Source: Bacteroidota bacterium (GTDB taxonomy: Bacteria > Bacteroidota > Bacteroidia > Bacteroidales > Tenuifilaceae). From it: 64,000 nt of DNA. The notes beneath the pieces are model-generated. The model was not told where the DNA came from. It ran no database searches and saw only the letters and a program-made list of their open reading frames with translations. Positions 45,409 to 56,200 of the stretch are shown piece after piece; the first letter of the stretch is position 1; each line of letters begins with the position of its first letter. The position numbers and the translations under genes are program-made. The stretch lies in assembly GCA_029560875.1 (NCBI GenBank), contig JAKQKB010000202.1, positions 48,838 to 112,837 on the forward strand, in the 5' to 3' direction.

Positions 45409-45436
45409 AAAAAGGGGAATTAAGCATTCCCCTTTT
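45409..45436 (-). terminator. Terminator of the PpiD-like gene
   Basis: AAAAGGGGAAT and ATTCCCCTTTT form an 11-bp stem (45410-45420 with 45426-45436), followed on the minus strand by TTTTTGCTTTT. Confidence 0.85.
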
Positions 45437-45453
45437 CTTGAAAAACAAATGTA

Positions 45454-47547
45454 TTAATAGAAATTATAACGTTTATCAACGATGTTTGCATTGGTTTTAA
45501 GAGCCTCGTATGCTTCGTAGTATGCTCTGGACTGATACATATTATTTAAACGGAATTGCTCAGAAGTTACATCGCCATCTTCTTTTGTTGACGAAACTAT
45601 TGCTAGAACATAAACTCCATTATTACCCTTAACAGGTCCAACTAATTTGCCTTCAACACTAGCCGATGCAGTTCCAATTACATTTGGTTCAATTCCTGCC
45701 GAAGGTAGTGTGTATGAACTGAATGAAACCTTCTCTGCACGTGCAACGGTGATATTTAAAGTTCTGGCGACTTCGTTTATGTCGTTTGATTTCATTGCAC
45801 TTTTTGCTTTCTCTGCAAGAATGGCTGCTTTCTTTTCTTTAATAGCCTTAATCTTAACATCATCTGTTACTTGTTCTAGCGGAGCAATACCCTCTTCGCG
45901 AATCTGGGTTAATGCAGCAACAACATACATGTCACCAAACTCAAAAACAGTTGAAATATCACCTTTTTCTGCACGGAAAGCCCAACGAATTAACTCTCTT
46001 GGAGATTCTAAGCCTGCAATATTTCTATCGTTTTGTAGCAAGTTATTTGCAATTCGTTTAGTTAGGCTGTTTGCATTAGCATATGAGTTAAATTTCTCGT
46101 AGGTTTTATTTACCCCAGCAAATTCTGCTGCTTTTGCATAAATGGCTTGGGTTGTATGAGAACTTGGAACAACCTTACGCTCAATAATTGCTAGTTGAGC
46201 CTTTTTAGTTTCTTTACCTCTTTCAGTTACTTCAAGAATATGGAAGCCATATCGGGTTTCAACTAACTTAATGTCACCTTTCTTGTTATTAAAACTGGCT
46301 TCATCAAAAGTGCTTTCCATAACTCCGCTAGGATACCAGCCTAAATCGCCACCTTTCTCCTTTGATCCTGGATCGTCTGAATACTGATTGGCGATTGCAG
46401 TCCAATTCCCGCCTTTTTTAAGAACGCTTAACAAGCTATCTGCGGTGCTTTTTGCAGCGGCATAATCTTGCTGGGTTTGACCTTTGGGAGCAATAAGGAT
46501 ATGACGTGCTTTTACTGAGTCGGGCATCATTTTAATATCTAGTAATCGAGCTAGTTTGTAGGAATTACCATCAAATATTGGTCCCATAACATCGCCCACA
46601 CTTGTACTTAAAGCCCAAGTTCCAAATTCTTTAAGCTCTGAGGCATTATAGTATTTAGCATCAAAAGGACTATCGGACTTTAAACTAACATATTGCTTAG
46701 GTTCTGTAGAGGTTATGAATTCCGCTTTTGCATTGTTTATCCATTCCTCAGTAGCCTTAATGTCCTCATCAGATGCTTTTATTGGGAATATTACGTACTC
46801 AACATCGCGCGATGCTTGTTGTTTGTAGTCGTTTTGATGCGCGCTGTAGTAATCCTTTAGATCGCCATTGGTAATTTTGATTGTTGAATCGGATATTGAA
46901 CTATATGGTGCTACTGCATAATCAAAATTAACCATAGTGGTTCTATCTGCAACACTCCTTTTAGATTGCAACGAGGTAACATATAAGCCTTTTCTAACCA
47001 AGTTGAGGTATTTTGTAAACATTCTATCTTTAATTACCTCTTGTTCAATATACATCCAGTATGCTCTTGCTCTTGGGTCATTGTCAAGATTCTTGATAAT
47101 CATACCAATATACTCCTTGTTTACCATCCCTGTTTGTGGATCGCTAAACTGTTGTTGGATTATTGGGTGGATATAATTTCCTTGAACCATATCGAAAAGT
47201 TCGTTTTCGTGAATCTCTATACCCAGTTTTTTGTATTCTGGTTCCATGATATTGCTACGCAGAATATCTTGCCAAACTCTTTCGCGAATTTGAAGTTGAG
47301 TTTGCTCATCGAGCGAGATTTGCTGCGAAAAAAGTTTTTGAAGGTTTTCATTCTCATCAATTCTTGCTTGAAATAATTCATAGGATATTGATGAGCCTGC
47401 AACTTCAGCCACTTCCATCTGAGCTCTATCAAACAAAGAACCTCCAGAACTTACTACATCTTGGAGTATAAAAGCGAAAAGCGCTAACCCAATTACCACA
47501 GCAATTAATATTCCTGCGCGGTTTCTGATTTTTTCTAATGTTGCCAT
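45454..47547 (-). CDS. ppiD: PpiD-like periplasmic peptidyl-prolyl isomerase
   Basis: A 697-residue membrane-anchored chaperone. A short cytoplasmic start and helix (about 10-30, GILIAVVIGLALFAFILQDV) are followed by a SurA-N-like region, and a parvulin domain at about 345-445 (KARHILIAPKGQ ... DLGWYPSGVM ... RYGFHILEV). The C-terminal ~250 residues are another chaperone region. PpiD and SurA escort outer-membrane proteins across the periplasm. Monocistronic with its own terminator. Alternative: a SurA-type paralogue. Confidence 0.87.
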   Translation of the reverse strand: MATLEKIRNRAGILIAVVIGLALFAFILQDVVSSGGSLFDRAQMEVAEVAGSSISYELFQARIDENENLQKLFSQQISLDEQTQLQIRERVWQDILRSNIMEPEYKKLGIEIHENELFDMVQGNYIHPIIQQQFSDPQTGMVNKEYIGMIIKNLDNDPRARAYWMYIEQEVIKDRMFTKYLNLVRKGLYVTSLQSKRSVADRTTMVNFDYAVAPYSSISDSTIKITNGDLKDYYSAHQNDYKQQASRDVEYVIFPIKASDEDIKATEEWINNAKAEFITSTEPKQYVSLKSDSPFDAKYYNASELKEFGTWALSTSVGDVMGPIFDGNSYKLARLLDIKMMPDSVKARHILIAPKGQTQQDYAAAKSTADSLLSVLKKGGNWTAIANQYSDDPGSKEKGGDLGWYPSGVMESTFDEASFNNKKGDIKLVETRYGFHILEVTERGKETKKAQLAIIERKVVPSSHTTQAIYAKAAEFAGVNKTYEKFNSYANANSLTKRIANNLLQNDRNIAGLESPRELIRWAFRAEKGDISTVFEFGDMYVVAALTQIREEGIAPLEQVTDDVKIKAIKEKKAAILAEKAKSAMKSNDINEVARTLNITVARAEKVSFSSYTLPSAGIEPNVIGTASASVEGKLVGPVKGNNGVYVLAIVSSTKEDGDVTSEQFRLNNMYQSRAYYEAYEALKTNANIVDKRYNFY

Positions 47548-47713
47548 TTAAATGATTATTTATTTATCTATGTTTTAATTTTTTTCGAGCTACGAATATA
47601 GCAATTTTCAATTTTGTCGCATTTAATGCGTCAATTTATTTTTTATTCTTTTGATATAAAGTTAAAAACTGAATGTTGAAAATTAATATACGTATTGAAT
47701 TTGACATTAACAA

Positions 47714-48973
47714 TTACTGTTTTGTAAGTTGAATTAACTCTATTCTTGTTTCGTTCATTCTCAACACTCTAACGGTAAAATCGCTCAAAATAATTATTTC
47801 GTTTGGTTTGGGAATGTTTTGGTATTGAAATAGTACAAATCCTGCCAAGGTTTCATACTCGTCCGATTCTGGTATTTTTAGGTTGTAGGTTTCGTTTAAG
47901 TGCTTTATCTCGAGTCGGCCGGAGAAGATGAATTCGTTTTCGTTGATTTGTTTCTCCACAAACTCGTTACGGTCATGTTCATCGTCTATTTCACCAATAA
48001 TTTCTTCAATTATATCTTCAATAGTAACAAGCCCCGCTGTACCACCGAATTCATCAACAACTACAGCAATGCTTTTATGTTCTTTGATAAACATTGCAAG
48101 TACTTTGTTTGCTTTCATAGTTTCGGGGATGAAATCAATCTTTATAAGTTTTGATTGAATGCTTTCGGGATTTTTAAAAAGTTCCTTAGAGTTTATGTAA
48201 CCAATAATGTTGTCAACGGTGTCTTTAAATACAGGAATTCTAGAGTATTTGGTTTCAATAAACTTTTGTTTAAGGGCATCAATGCTTTCTTCGATTTCAA
48301 TAGCCTCGATATCCGTTCTGGGAATCATGCAGTCGCGTATTTTAACTTCGGAGAAATCGAGTGCGTTTTGGAATATTTTAAGGGCCTGCTCGTGCTTTCT
48401 AGTTTCGGTTGTTGAAGGGGCTGCCTGCCCAACTAAATGGTCTAAATCTATTTTCCCAAATATTGGTTTTGTTTTATCTCGGCTAATTTTTATGCGAAAC
48501 AAAACTCTAATAATTCCATAGGATAATCCTGTTGAGAATTTGCTGACAGGATAAAACAATAGATAGAAAATAAAGACAGGGAATGCAAAAGAGTTCAAAA
48601 GTGCGTTAGAGTGTAATCTAAAAATGGATTTAGGAAGAAACTCTGCAGTAATAAGAATGATGATTGTGCTGAGTAAGGTTTGAAGCAGTAGTATGGTTGA
48701 TGGGGAGTCAAAATAAATCTCAAAACTTGGAGTTAAAAGTTTTGCCATTTCAATACCGTAAACAACAAGAGCTATATTGTTGCCAACAAGCATTGTTGCA
48801 ATATATTGGCTAGGATTAGATGTGAAAATAGAAATTAGTCCCGATGATATTTGCCCATGTTTTCTGTCAAGTTCAAGTCTTAATCTGTTTGCGGAGACAA
48901 ACGCAATCTCCATTCCAGAAAAAAATGCCGAAAAAATAAGAGAAGTAATTATAATTGCAATACTCGCGCCCAT
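47714..48973 (-). CDS. CorC/HlyC (CNNM) family membrane protein
   Basis: A 419-residue protein with an N-terminal DUF21/CNNM membrane domain (about 1-190, starting AFFSGMEIAFVSANRLRLE), two CBS motifs (about 205-325, with YIN and VVVDEFGGTAGLVTIEDI) and a C-terminal CorC_HlyC domain. Such proteins are linked to magnesium or cobalt efflux and, in gliding bacteria, to GldE. No gliding genes are nearby. It lies 10 nt after a small membrane protein, so they are one transcript. Confidence 0.87.
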   Translation of the reverse strand: MGASIAIIITSLIFSAFFSGMEIAFVSANRLRLELDRKHGQISSGLISIFTSNPSQYIATMLVGNNIALVVYGIEMAKLLTPSFEIYFDSPSTILLLQTLLSTIIILITAEFLPKSIFRLHSNALLNSFAFPVFIFYLLFYPVSKFSTGLSYGIIRVLFRIKISRDKTKPIFGKIDLDHLVGQAAPSTTETRKHEQALKIFQNALDFSEVKIRDCMIPRTDIEAIEIEESIDALKQKFIETKYSRIPVFKDTVDNIIGYINSKELFKNPESIQSKLIKIDFIPETMKANKVLAMFIKEHKSIAVVVDEFGGTAGLVTIEDIIEEIIGEIDDEHDRNEFVEKQINENEFIFSGRLEIKHLNETYNLKIPESDEYETLAGFVLFQYQNIPKPNEIIILSDFTVRVLRMNETRIELIQLTKQ

Positions 48974-48983
48974 AGGTTATAGA

Positions 48984-49172
48984 TTATTTTTCAGCATTTA
49001 GGCGTCGCCTTCGTCTTATATAAAAGAAACCAAAAGCAAATACACTTAGCAGAAGAAAGGTTGAGCTGTATCGGTTAATGCCAGAATTTACCACTGCGTA
49101 AATTCCAACCACTAGGCAAAATATGGCTAAGCCAAACCATATAAGTTCGAGTATATAAGCAAGTTTATTCAT
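48984..49172 (-). CDS. Small two-helix membrane protein
   Basis: A 62-residue protein with two hydrophobic helices (about 5-30 and 37-54) and a very basic end IRRRRRLNAEK. Located 10 nt before the CorC-like gene and probably co-transcribed with it. No family recognised; small membrane proteins in such positions sometimes aid their neighbour. Confidence 0.65.
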   Translation of the reverse strand: MNKLAYILELIWFGLAIFCLVVGIYAVVNSGINRYSSTFLLLSVFAFGFFYIRRRRRLNAEK

Positions 49173-49280
49173 GGTGAACTGATTAAATGACGTGTAAAGT
49201 TAATAAAAATGAGAGAAAAAAATCAAATGTGATATCTTACTTTGTGGAAAGTCTTATTCTATTGGGTAGAAAAAGATTTG

Positions 49281-49298
49281 ATTCATCAACCGATGAAT
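49281..49298 (-). terminator. Probable terminator after lptC
   Basis: ATTCATC (49281-49287) pairs with GATGAAT (49292-49298) around AACC; on the minus strand the stem is followed by CAAATCTTTTTC, a moderate T-tract. It overlaps the lptC stop codon edge. Confidence 0.55.
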
Positions 49299-49864
49299 TA
49301 TTCTAAGGTAATTTCGCCGTCGTAAGGCTTTATTATTTCCCAATTATCAAAAGTTTCATCAGAGGTTAGTCCTCGACCATAAATTACACCATTTAGGCTA
49401 TTGATCTTAACGTTTACGTTGGTGTAAATAAGTTTTTTCTTTTGATCCCAGAATAGTTCCTCGGTGTTTAAAACTTCGCCCTTACGATTCTTTGCGACAA
49501 TGTTGTTTTTTGCGTGCCATAGGCTTTTTTTGTCGAAAAAAACGGCTTGCTTTGCTGTTAGCATAGTTTCTACACCCAATGTGTCGTTATAGGTATAGAC
49601 TGCAATTCCTTCAGGGAAATCGGTAAAGGGTTCGTCGGCAAATTGGTAGTTTATGGTAATAGGGGCTGATACCTTTATTTTAACCTGCCCATTTTCTGTG
49701 TATATAACATCGGAGTTGTAGGCTGTAATGCCTGGAATGGTTTTTTTGTCAGAGAAATACTGAATTGCTTCAGGGTCTGTCTTACAGGCATAAAGTATAG
49801 TAGCCCCTACAAGAGTAGAGACTACTATTTTTATGATTGATTTGAGTTTAAAAATTTTCCTCAC
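49298..49864 (-). CDS. lptC: LPS export protein LptC
   Basis: A 188-residue lipoprotein-like protein with signal ending YAC (Cys27), a trait seen in Bacteroidota LptC. The strand-rich mature part (ENGQVKIKVSAPI, KQAVFFDKKSLWHAKN, GEVLNTEELFWDQKKKLIYT) matches the LptC/OstA jellyroll, the periplasmic bridge that carries LPS from LptBFG to the outer membrane. Last gene of the coaX-led operon. Medium-sized and clear in pattern. Confidence 0.85.
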   Translation of the reverse strand: MRKIFKLKSIIKIVVSTLVGATILYACKTDPEAIQYFSDKKTIPGITAYNSDVIYTENGQVKIKVSAPITINYQFADEPFTDFPEGIAVYTYNDTLGVETMLTAKQAVFFDKKSLWHAKNNIVAKNRKGEVLNTEELFWDQKKKLIYTNVNVKINSLNGVIYGRGLTSDETFDNWEIIKPYDGEITLE

Positions 49865-49871
49865 AGTAAAC

Positions 49872-51206
49872 TTATTTTCTTTCCCTTACAACTGTTCTTT
49901 CGTTAATCCAGCAACCAATTGAATAGGTATCTCCAACCTTCAAATCGTGGAAGAAAATATCTTCTTTTGTTGGGAAATATTGACTGTAGGTTGAGATTAG
50001 AGAGTTCATGCCTTCTTCTAGTTCGGGGTCAACCTGTTTTGCTTTAGCGTATTTATCAACTGCGGCCCAAAAAACAGTTTTTTTCTCAAAATCATCAGCA
50101 CCACAATTTCTTTCACTTGCGTACATATCTCCCAAAAGTTTGTATGCTCTTCCAAGATTAGGATTTTCGTCTAGAGCTTTGTTTACCAAAGCTTTTGCCT
50201 GTGATGAATTTTTAAGTTCAGTAAAGGTAAGCGATGCTAACTCGTAGAAATAAGTGGCCCTTTTGGTTACATCTGATTCCAAATTTATGGCTTCATTGTA
50301 ATACTTCTCGGCCTCCCTTGGTTGTTTAGTGTCGATATATAAATGAGCTATATCGTATGCTAATGAAGCACTTGGTTCGGATTTATATATTTCTACACTT
50401 GCTTTTAAGAAAAGATCTTCCTTCGAACAATCTTTGGTTGAGCCCATAAGCGCTCTAATTTTTTTGTTTTGGGCTAAGTCGTTAGGATTTGCATTAAATT
50501 TAGGAGTGAAAATTGCCACTAAGTTTTCGCACTTTGCAACTCCCATCTGAGCAAATATTGCATCTATACCATCTTTTGCCTGCTTAACTTTATCGTCTGA
50601 AGGATTTTTCAAAATTTGAGCATCGGCAAAATCGCTAATGGTTGAGTATAGTTCAATTACCTTATCAGCTTCAACTTTTTTGTTCTCGTACATAACTCTA
50701 GTAAGGGTCATGTAAGTAAAAAGAACTGAGATTTCAGTTTTGTTTTGAGTAATATTTACAGCCTCTTCTGTTATCTTATATGCTTCTTCATATCTTTCGG
50801 GAGCCAAGGTGTACAGATCCTGAGCCTTTGAACCAAGAACAATGCCTTTTTTATTGAAGCTTTCAATTCTTAAATTATAAAGATGCATTAGAGAGTCGAC
50901 TAAAGCCATTTTCTTGTTTTGATCGACCGTGTTCTCTATCTTAAACTTAATAAGACGCGTTCCTCTGATATAGATATTCTCAGATGATTTAGGACATAGC
51001 GTTAAGACTTTTTGCCATGGAGTATAGGCATCTTTAAAGTTGTTTTGTTTGTAGTATTCTTGATACATTGAGGTTTGTGAAAGACATTCCTTTCTAGATT
51101 CAGGATCTGCACCATACTTAGGGTCTTCTGTGTTCTGACCAATTACGCTTATGCTTACAACAGTTAGTAATGCTGCTAAAACCCCTTTTTTACTAATCGT
51201 TTTCAT
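49872..51206 (-). CDS. Exported TPR protein
   Basis: From the ATG at 51206 the protein is 444 residues (an ATG at 51230 is possible). Signal peptide to about residue 24, then TPR-type helices (for example PREAEKYYNEAINLES, SQAKALVNKALDENPNLGRAYKLLGD). It lies 8 nt upstream of lptC and 34 nt after the beta-barrel gene, so it belongs to the envelope operon and may assist outer-membrane assembly. Confidence 0.8.
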   Translation of the reverse strand: MKTISKKGVLAALLTVVSISVIGQNTEDPKYGADPESRKECLSQTSMYQEYYKQNNFKDAYTPWQKVLTLCPKSSENIYIRGTRLIKFKIENTVDQNKKMALVDSLMHLYNLRIESFNKKGIVLGSKAQDLYTLAPERYEEAYKITEEAVNITQNKTEISVLFTYMTLTRVMYENKKVEADKVIELYSTISDFADAQILKNPSDDKVKQAKDGIDAIFAQMGVAKCENLVAIFTPKFNANPNDLAQNKKIRALMGSTKDCSKEDLFLKASVEIYKSEPSASLAYDIAHLYIDTKQPREAEKYYNEAINLESDVTKRATYFYELASLTFTELKNSSQAKALVNKALDENPNLGRAYKLLGDMYASERNCGADDFEKKTVFWAAVDKYAKAKQVDPELEEGMNSLISTYSQYFPTKEDIFFHDLKVGDTYSIGCWINERTVVRERK

Positions 51207-51239
51207 TGCCTTTGGTTTTAAGTATTTCATTAAAAATTA

Positions 51240-52538
51240 TTAATTGTATTTGCGTTTAAAGAACCAGGGATAATCATAAAAAGTTAAACTTAAACTAACA
51301 TTACCGTATGTTTCTTTTGTTAAATAGTTTTCAGTTGTTCCCCTTTTTCCAAGTTCTAAAGAAATGTTCAGTCTGGTTTTATTCTTTACTGGTAAACCTA
51401 GTCCAAAAGTTATGCCATAATCTGAAATTTGGTTTGAATTTACAAGTAGGTTGGATTTTGTGTAGTATCCTCCAAGTCTGTAATGGATTTTCTTTAAATA
51501 ACTTCTTAAATCTTTAATATTTGGAGTATACTCAATACCTGCCCTAAAAGTTTCCATTTTTGTTAATGGAACGTTAGTGGTGAATGATTCGGTCTTAGAC
51601 CAGTCCTGAACAAAATACTCTAAAGAGCCAATAAATTTATCTTTAATAGAGTAAGCTACGCCAAAATTTACGTTGGTTGGGAGAAGAAAATTATTTTTAC
51701 TATCAGGGAATGGGACTAATGTGTCATAGGAGTCTTCTCCATACATTTCGGCACTCCATTTATATTTAATGTTGATTTCGTTTTGCTTTTCAATTGTAGC
51801 TCCCAGTATTAGATTTTGTTGTTTTTCTTTATCAAGTTCAATTATGTATTGAAATCCTAGGTTGAACGAAATATCATTGACAGCGATACTCGACTTGTAA
51901 TAGGTATTAACATAATCGCTATTGGTTAAAGGGAAGATGGTGTTATACTTAAAATCTAGGCTGCCAAAATAGTATAACATATTTATACCAATGGAAAGAT
52001 TTTTTAATGGGCTAAATCCAGTTCCAATGAATGCTTGGCTTATTCCTCCGTTTCCAATATGTTCATATCTAATGCGCCCAATAGTGCTGAGTTTATATGG
52101 GTCGGTTTCAAATCGTATCATTTTATAGCCTACACTACTGTATGGAGCAAACCCTGCGGCAACACCCCACTTTTTAGATATAGGGAAGGCTATGGAAATA
52201 TGATGAATGCCTCCTGTGCTACTACTGGATGAATACTTATTGAGATACTGGTCGTATCCCACATATGAAGTTGATGACGTTTGCACTCCAAAATCGAATA
52301 TAAACGACATTGAATCTTGTGCAGAGTATGATGCTGGATTTAGATAGTTAATTCCGTAAGGATTTCTTATTGCTTGAGAAACACCGCCCATTCCAAGATT
52401 TTGTGTAAAACCACGGTTCGGCATAATTCCAATTCCAAATCGAGAATATGGAGAGTATGTGTTCAAACTTTGTGAATTTGAAATATAAGCCAATGTGCTA
52501 AAGGCCAATACTAGTAATGCTTTTTTTATGTTATACAT
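51240..52538 (-). CDS. FadL/OmpP1-like outer-membrane beta-barrel protein
   Basis: A 432-residue exported protein (signal to about residue 22, NSQ). The early block TYSPYSRFGIGIM followed by a NPASY segment resembles the Bacteroidota relatives of FadL/OmpP1. Alternating strands fill the rest. The start overlaps the end of coaX by 8 nt, which indicates coupling. Substrate, if any, unknown. Confidence 0.75.
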   Translation of the reverse strand: MYNIKKALLVLAFSTLAYISNSQSLNTYSPYSRFGIGIMPNRGFTQNLGMGGVSQAIRNPYGINYLNPASYSAQDSMSFIFDFGVQTSSTSYVGYDQYLNKYSSSSSTGGIHHISIAFPISKKWGVAAGFAPYSSVGYKMIRFETDPYKLSTIGRIRYEHIGNGGISQAFIGTGFSPLKNLSIGINMLYYFGSLDFKYNTIFPLTNSDYVNTYYKSSIAVNDISFNLGFQYIIELDKEKQQNLILGATIEKQNEINIKYKWSAEMYGEDSYDTLVPFPDSKNNFLLPTNVNFGVAYSIKDKFIGSLEYFVQDWSKTESFTTNVPLTKMETFRAGIEYTPNIKDLRSYLKKIHYRLGGYYTKSNLLVNSNQISDYGITFGLGLPVKNKTRLNISLELGKRGTTENYLTKETYGNVSLSLTFYDYPWFFKRKYN

Positions 52539-53250
52539 TGAATTCGAGTATTCTGTTTAAACCTGTTATCATTAAATTTTGGTTCACAAAGATGCTATTT
52601 TTTAACTTATTAGCAAAGAAATTTGAGTCGCCTCCTGTTAAAAGAACGTAAATATCAGGAAAATTAGTCTTTATCAAATCAATATAACCATCAACTTCTG
52701 ATATTACGCCATTCAAAACGCCGGAATAAATACAATCAGCAGTGTTTTTCCCAATAATAGGGAACTTTTCCGATTTTTCAAGGTAAGGAAGCTTGGCTGT
52801 ATGGTCGTTTAATGACTTAAACCGTAATGAAATACCAGGCGAAATGGCGCCACCTTTATATTCGCCGTTTGCGGTTACCAACTCGTATGTTATCGCTGTG
52901 CCTGCATCAATAACAAGTACATCTTTTTGGGGATATAAAAAGTTGGCTGCTACGGCTACGGCTATTCTATCGTAGCCAAGTGTTTCCGGGGTGCTATAGT
53001 GGTTTTTAATGGGTAGTTTGGTGTTTTTGTTAAGAACGAGTGTTTTAAAATTGTTCTCAAGAAAACGCAATACTTCAGGACTTATTTTCCCTACAATAGA
53101 TACTATGGTATTACTTATAGAGTAAGTCTTTGAGATTTCCTCAATATCATTTAAGCCCAGGTTTGAATATCTCTGGTGATAAACTATGTTTTGGTTTTCA
53201 ACTATTGTAACTTTTGAAAGGGTATTACCTATATCGAGGATTAAATTCAC
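52531..53250 (-). CDS. coaX: Type III pantothenate kinase
   Basis: A 239-residue protein starting NLILDIGNTLSKV, the DxGNT phosphate-binding site of CoaX. VIDAGTAITYELV and YKGGAISPG follow. It phosphorylates pantothenate, the first step of CoA synthesis. It leads a minus-strand operon of outer-membrane and LPS genes, an association common in Bacteroidales. Confidence 0.93.
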   Translation of the reverse strand: MNLILDIGNTLSKVTIVENQNIVYHQRYSNLGLNDIEEISKTYSISNTIVSIVGKISPEVLRFLENNFKTLVLNKNTKLPIKNHYSTPETLGYDRIAVAVAANFLYPQKDVLVIDAGTAITYELVTANGEYKGGAISPGISLRFKSLNDHTAKLPYLEKSEKFPIIGKNTADCIYSGVLNGVISEVDGYIDLIKTNFPDIYVLLTGGDSNFFANKLKNSIFVNQNLMITGLNRILEFNV

Positions 53251-53292
53251 TGTATATCTGCTTAATTAACAAATTGATATAAATATTTTTTA

Positions 53293-56200
53293 TCAACTCT
53301 CAGTTAAACGTAACGAGTTGTTTATTTGTTGCATTTGATAAATTGCTTCGTCAATATTCTTTATATTGGTTATTGTCAACGATAGTTTTTCTTTTCCCTC
53401 CTTTATTTTATATCGACTTGGGTTGCGTTGAATGTACTGCATTATCTGCATAAAAATGCTTGAACGGTAATACGATGAGAGTTGGTTTGAGATAAAATAC
53501 CCAAATAGCATTTCGTTTTTAAGGATGATTTTTTCGAAACCTAACGATACTGCTAACCAACGTAGCTGAACAATGCTTAATAAGTCCTCTACTTGAGCGG
53601 GGAGTGTGCCAAACCTATCGCGCAGCTCGGTTTTAAACTTATCCAACTCTTCGGATTTGCTAATATTATCGAGTTCTCGGTAAAGTTTTATCCTTTCGGC
53701 CGTGTTGGAAACGTAGGAGTCGGGCAGGAGTATCTCCATATCCGTTTCTATGTGGCAATCGGTGGTGCCAGGTTTCCACTCTTTTGGATGCTCGTGAGTT
53801 GGGTCGGATTTGTACAAATCCTTAAATTCAGTTTCCCTCAGTTCTTCTAGGGCTTCGTCTAGAATTCGTTGGTATGTTTCAAATCCAATATCGGCAATAA
53901 ATCCGCTTTGCTCGCCACCGAGCAAGTTGCCAGCACCTCGTATATCCAAGTCCTGCATTGCAATGCTAAATCCGCTGCCAAGTTCGGAGAATTCTTCAAT
54001 GGCTTTTAATCTTCTACGAGCATCGTTGGTGAGGGTTTCCAACGGAGGTGCCAGCAAGTAGCAGAAGGCCTTTTTGTTAGAGCGTCCAACTCTTCCGCGT
54101 AGTTGATGCAAATCGCTTAGGCCGAACATTTGAGCGTTGTTTATTATTATTGTGTTTGCATTGGAGATATCGAGTCCCGATTCAATTATGGAGGTTGATA
54201 CTAAAACATCATAATCACCATTAATAAAATCGAGCATAATCTTTTCCAACTTTGCGGGCTCCATTTGGCCGTGAGCCACAGCCGTTTTTACTTTTGGGCA
54301 GATTTTGTGAATCATTATTTGTACCTCGGCAATATTCTGCACTCTATTATGCACAAAGAAGACCTGTCCGCCACGCGAAACTTCATACTCAATGGCCTCC
54401 TTTATTATATCTGTATTAAACGTGTGAAGTTCCGTTAATATTGGATGTCTATTGGGTGGAGGTGTGTTAATAATAGATAAATCGCGCGCGCCCATCAGCG
54501 AAAACTGTAATGTTCTTGGAATAGGAGTAGCCGTTAATGTAAGTGTATCAACGTTGAGTTTTAGCTGTTTTAACTTCTCCTTTGCAGCAACGCCAAACTT
54601 CTGCTCCTCATCAACAACTAGCAATCCTAAATCCTTAAATTTTATGGAATCCTTAAGTAGTGAGTGTGTTCCAATAAGTATATCAATTTTACCCTCTGTT
54701 ATTTTCTGGTGTATTTCGCGTTGCTGCGCTGCTGTTTTCATTCTGCTAACAAACTCAATATTGCAGGGCAAGTTTTTCAGCCTATTGCTGAAAGTACGGT
54801 AATGCTGCAATGCAAGAATTGTGGTGGGAACCAGAACTGCAACCTGCTTGCTGTCGGCAACCGCTTTGAATGCTGCTCTAACAGCAACTTCGGTTTTTCC
54901 AAAACCAACATCGCCGCAAACAAGCCTATCCATTGGTCTATCTAACTCCATATCCTCCTTAACAGCAGCCGTGGCCTTAACTTGGTCGGGAGTATCTTCG
55001 TAAATAAACGATGCTTCAAGTTCTTGCTGCAAATAGCTGTCGGGTGAGAACTGAAATCCCGCCTGTGTTTTCCTTTTTGCGTAAAGCGCAATAAGGTCTT
55101 TGGCGATATCCTTAATTTTACGTTTGGTATTCTGCTTTAGCTTTTGCCAAGCGCCAGAACCCAATTTGTATATTTTGGGTGATTCGGCATCCTTCCCCCT
55201 ATATTTTGATATTTTATGGAGATTATGGATGTTAACCAGTAGCGTGTCGTTATCTTGATACGTTAAGCGAATGGCTTCCTGTTTTTTACCATTCACAATG
55301 GTTGAAACTAACCCTCCAAAAACCCCTATTCCATGGTCGATATGTACCACGTAGTCGCCCGGTTGTAGGTTGATTAGCTCCTGCATTGTAATTGCATCGC
55401 GACGGCTAAACTCGTGCTTGAGTTTATACTTGTGGTAGCGGTCGAAAATTTGATGGTCCGTGTAGAAACAAATCCTCAAATTGTGGTCAACAAACCCCTC
55501 GTGAATGGTTCCAGAGGTTGATGTGTAAACCAGCTCCTTATTTATAGTGTGCAGGATGTTTTCTAAACGCTCCAGTTGAGTAGGATTGTCGGCAAGAATG
55601 TATGTGGTGTAACCCTTAAGAGTATTTTCGTTAAGGTTATCGGCAAGGAGTTCAAAATTCTTGTTGAAAGGAGGCTGAGGCGAAGTACTAAATTCTACAA
55701 TTTGATTGGAACGAAATAAGGGTTTAACTCCGAATTCAACGGTAGATTTTCCCTTTAGGCTATCCATAAAATCTTTGCCAGAGGCGTAGATTCTAGATAA
55801 ATCCTGAGCGTTATTTTGAGATTCTTGGCTAATTATTGAGAATAGCTCATTTAGCCTACCAATTATAATTTCCGGATTTTTTAGCCAAACAATTGTATTT
55901 TCGGGCAGAACGTCGGTAATCAGATTTTTTTGTTCATCGTCCTCAATCTTTTCCTGTAAATTTGGAACAATTGCAATGGATTCCAGCAGTTCCTTGGAGA
56001 GTTGATCCTCCACGTCGAAAGTTCTGATGGTTTCAACCTCATCGCCAAAAAAATCCAACCTGTAAGGATTTGCCGATGAGAATGAGAATATATCAACAAT
56101 ACTACCCCGGATTGAGAATTGTCCTGGTTCGTAAACAAAATCAACCCGTTCAAAACCGTACTCATGTAGTATATCGTTAATAAAATCGGGCGAAATTTCC

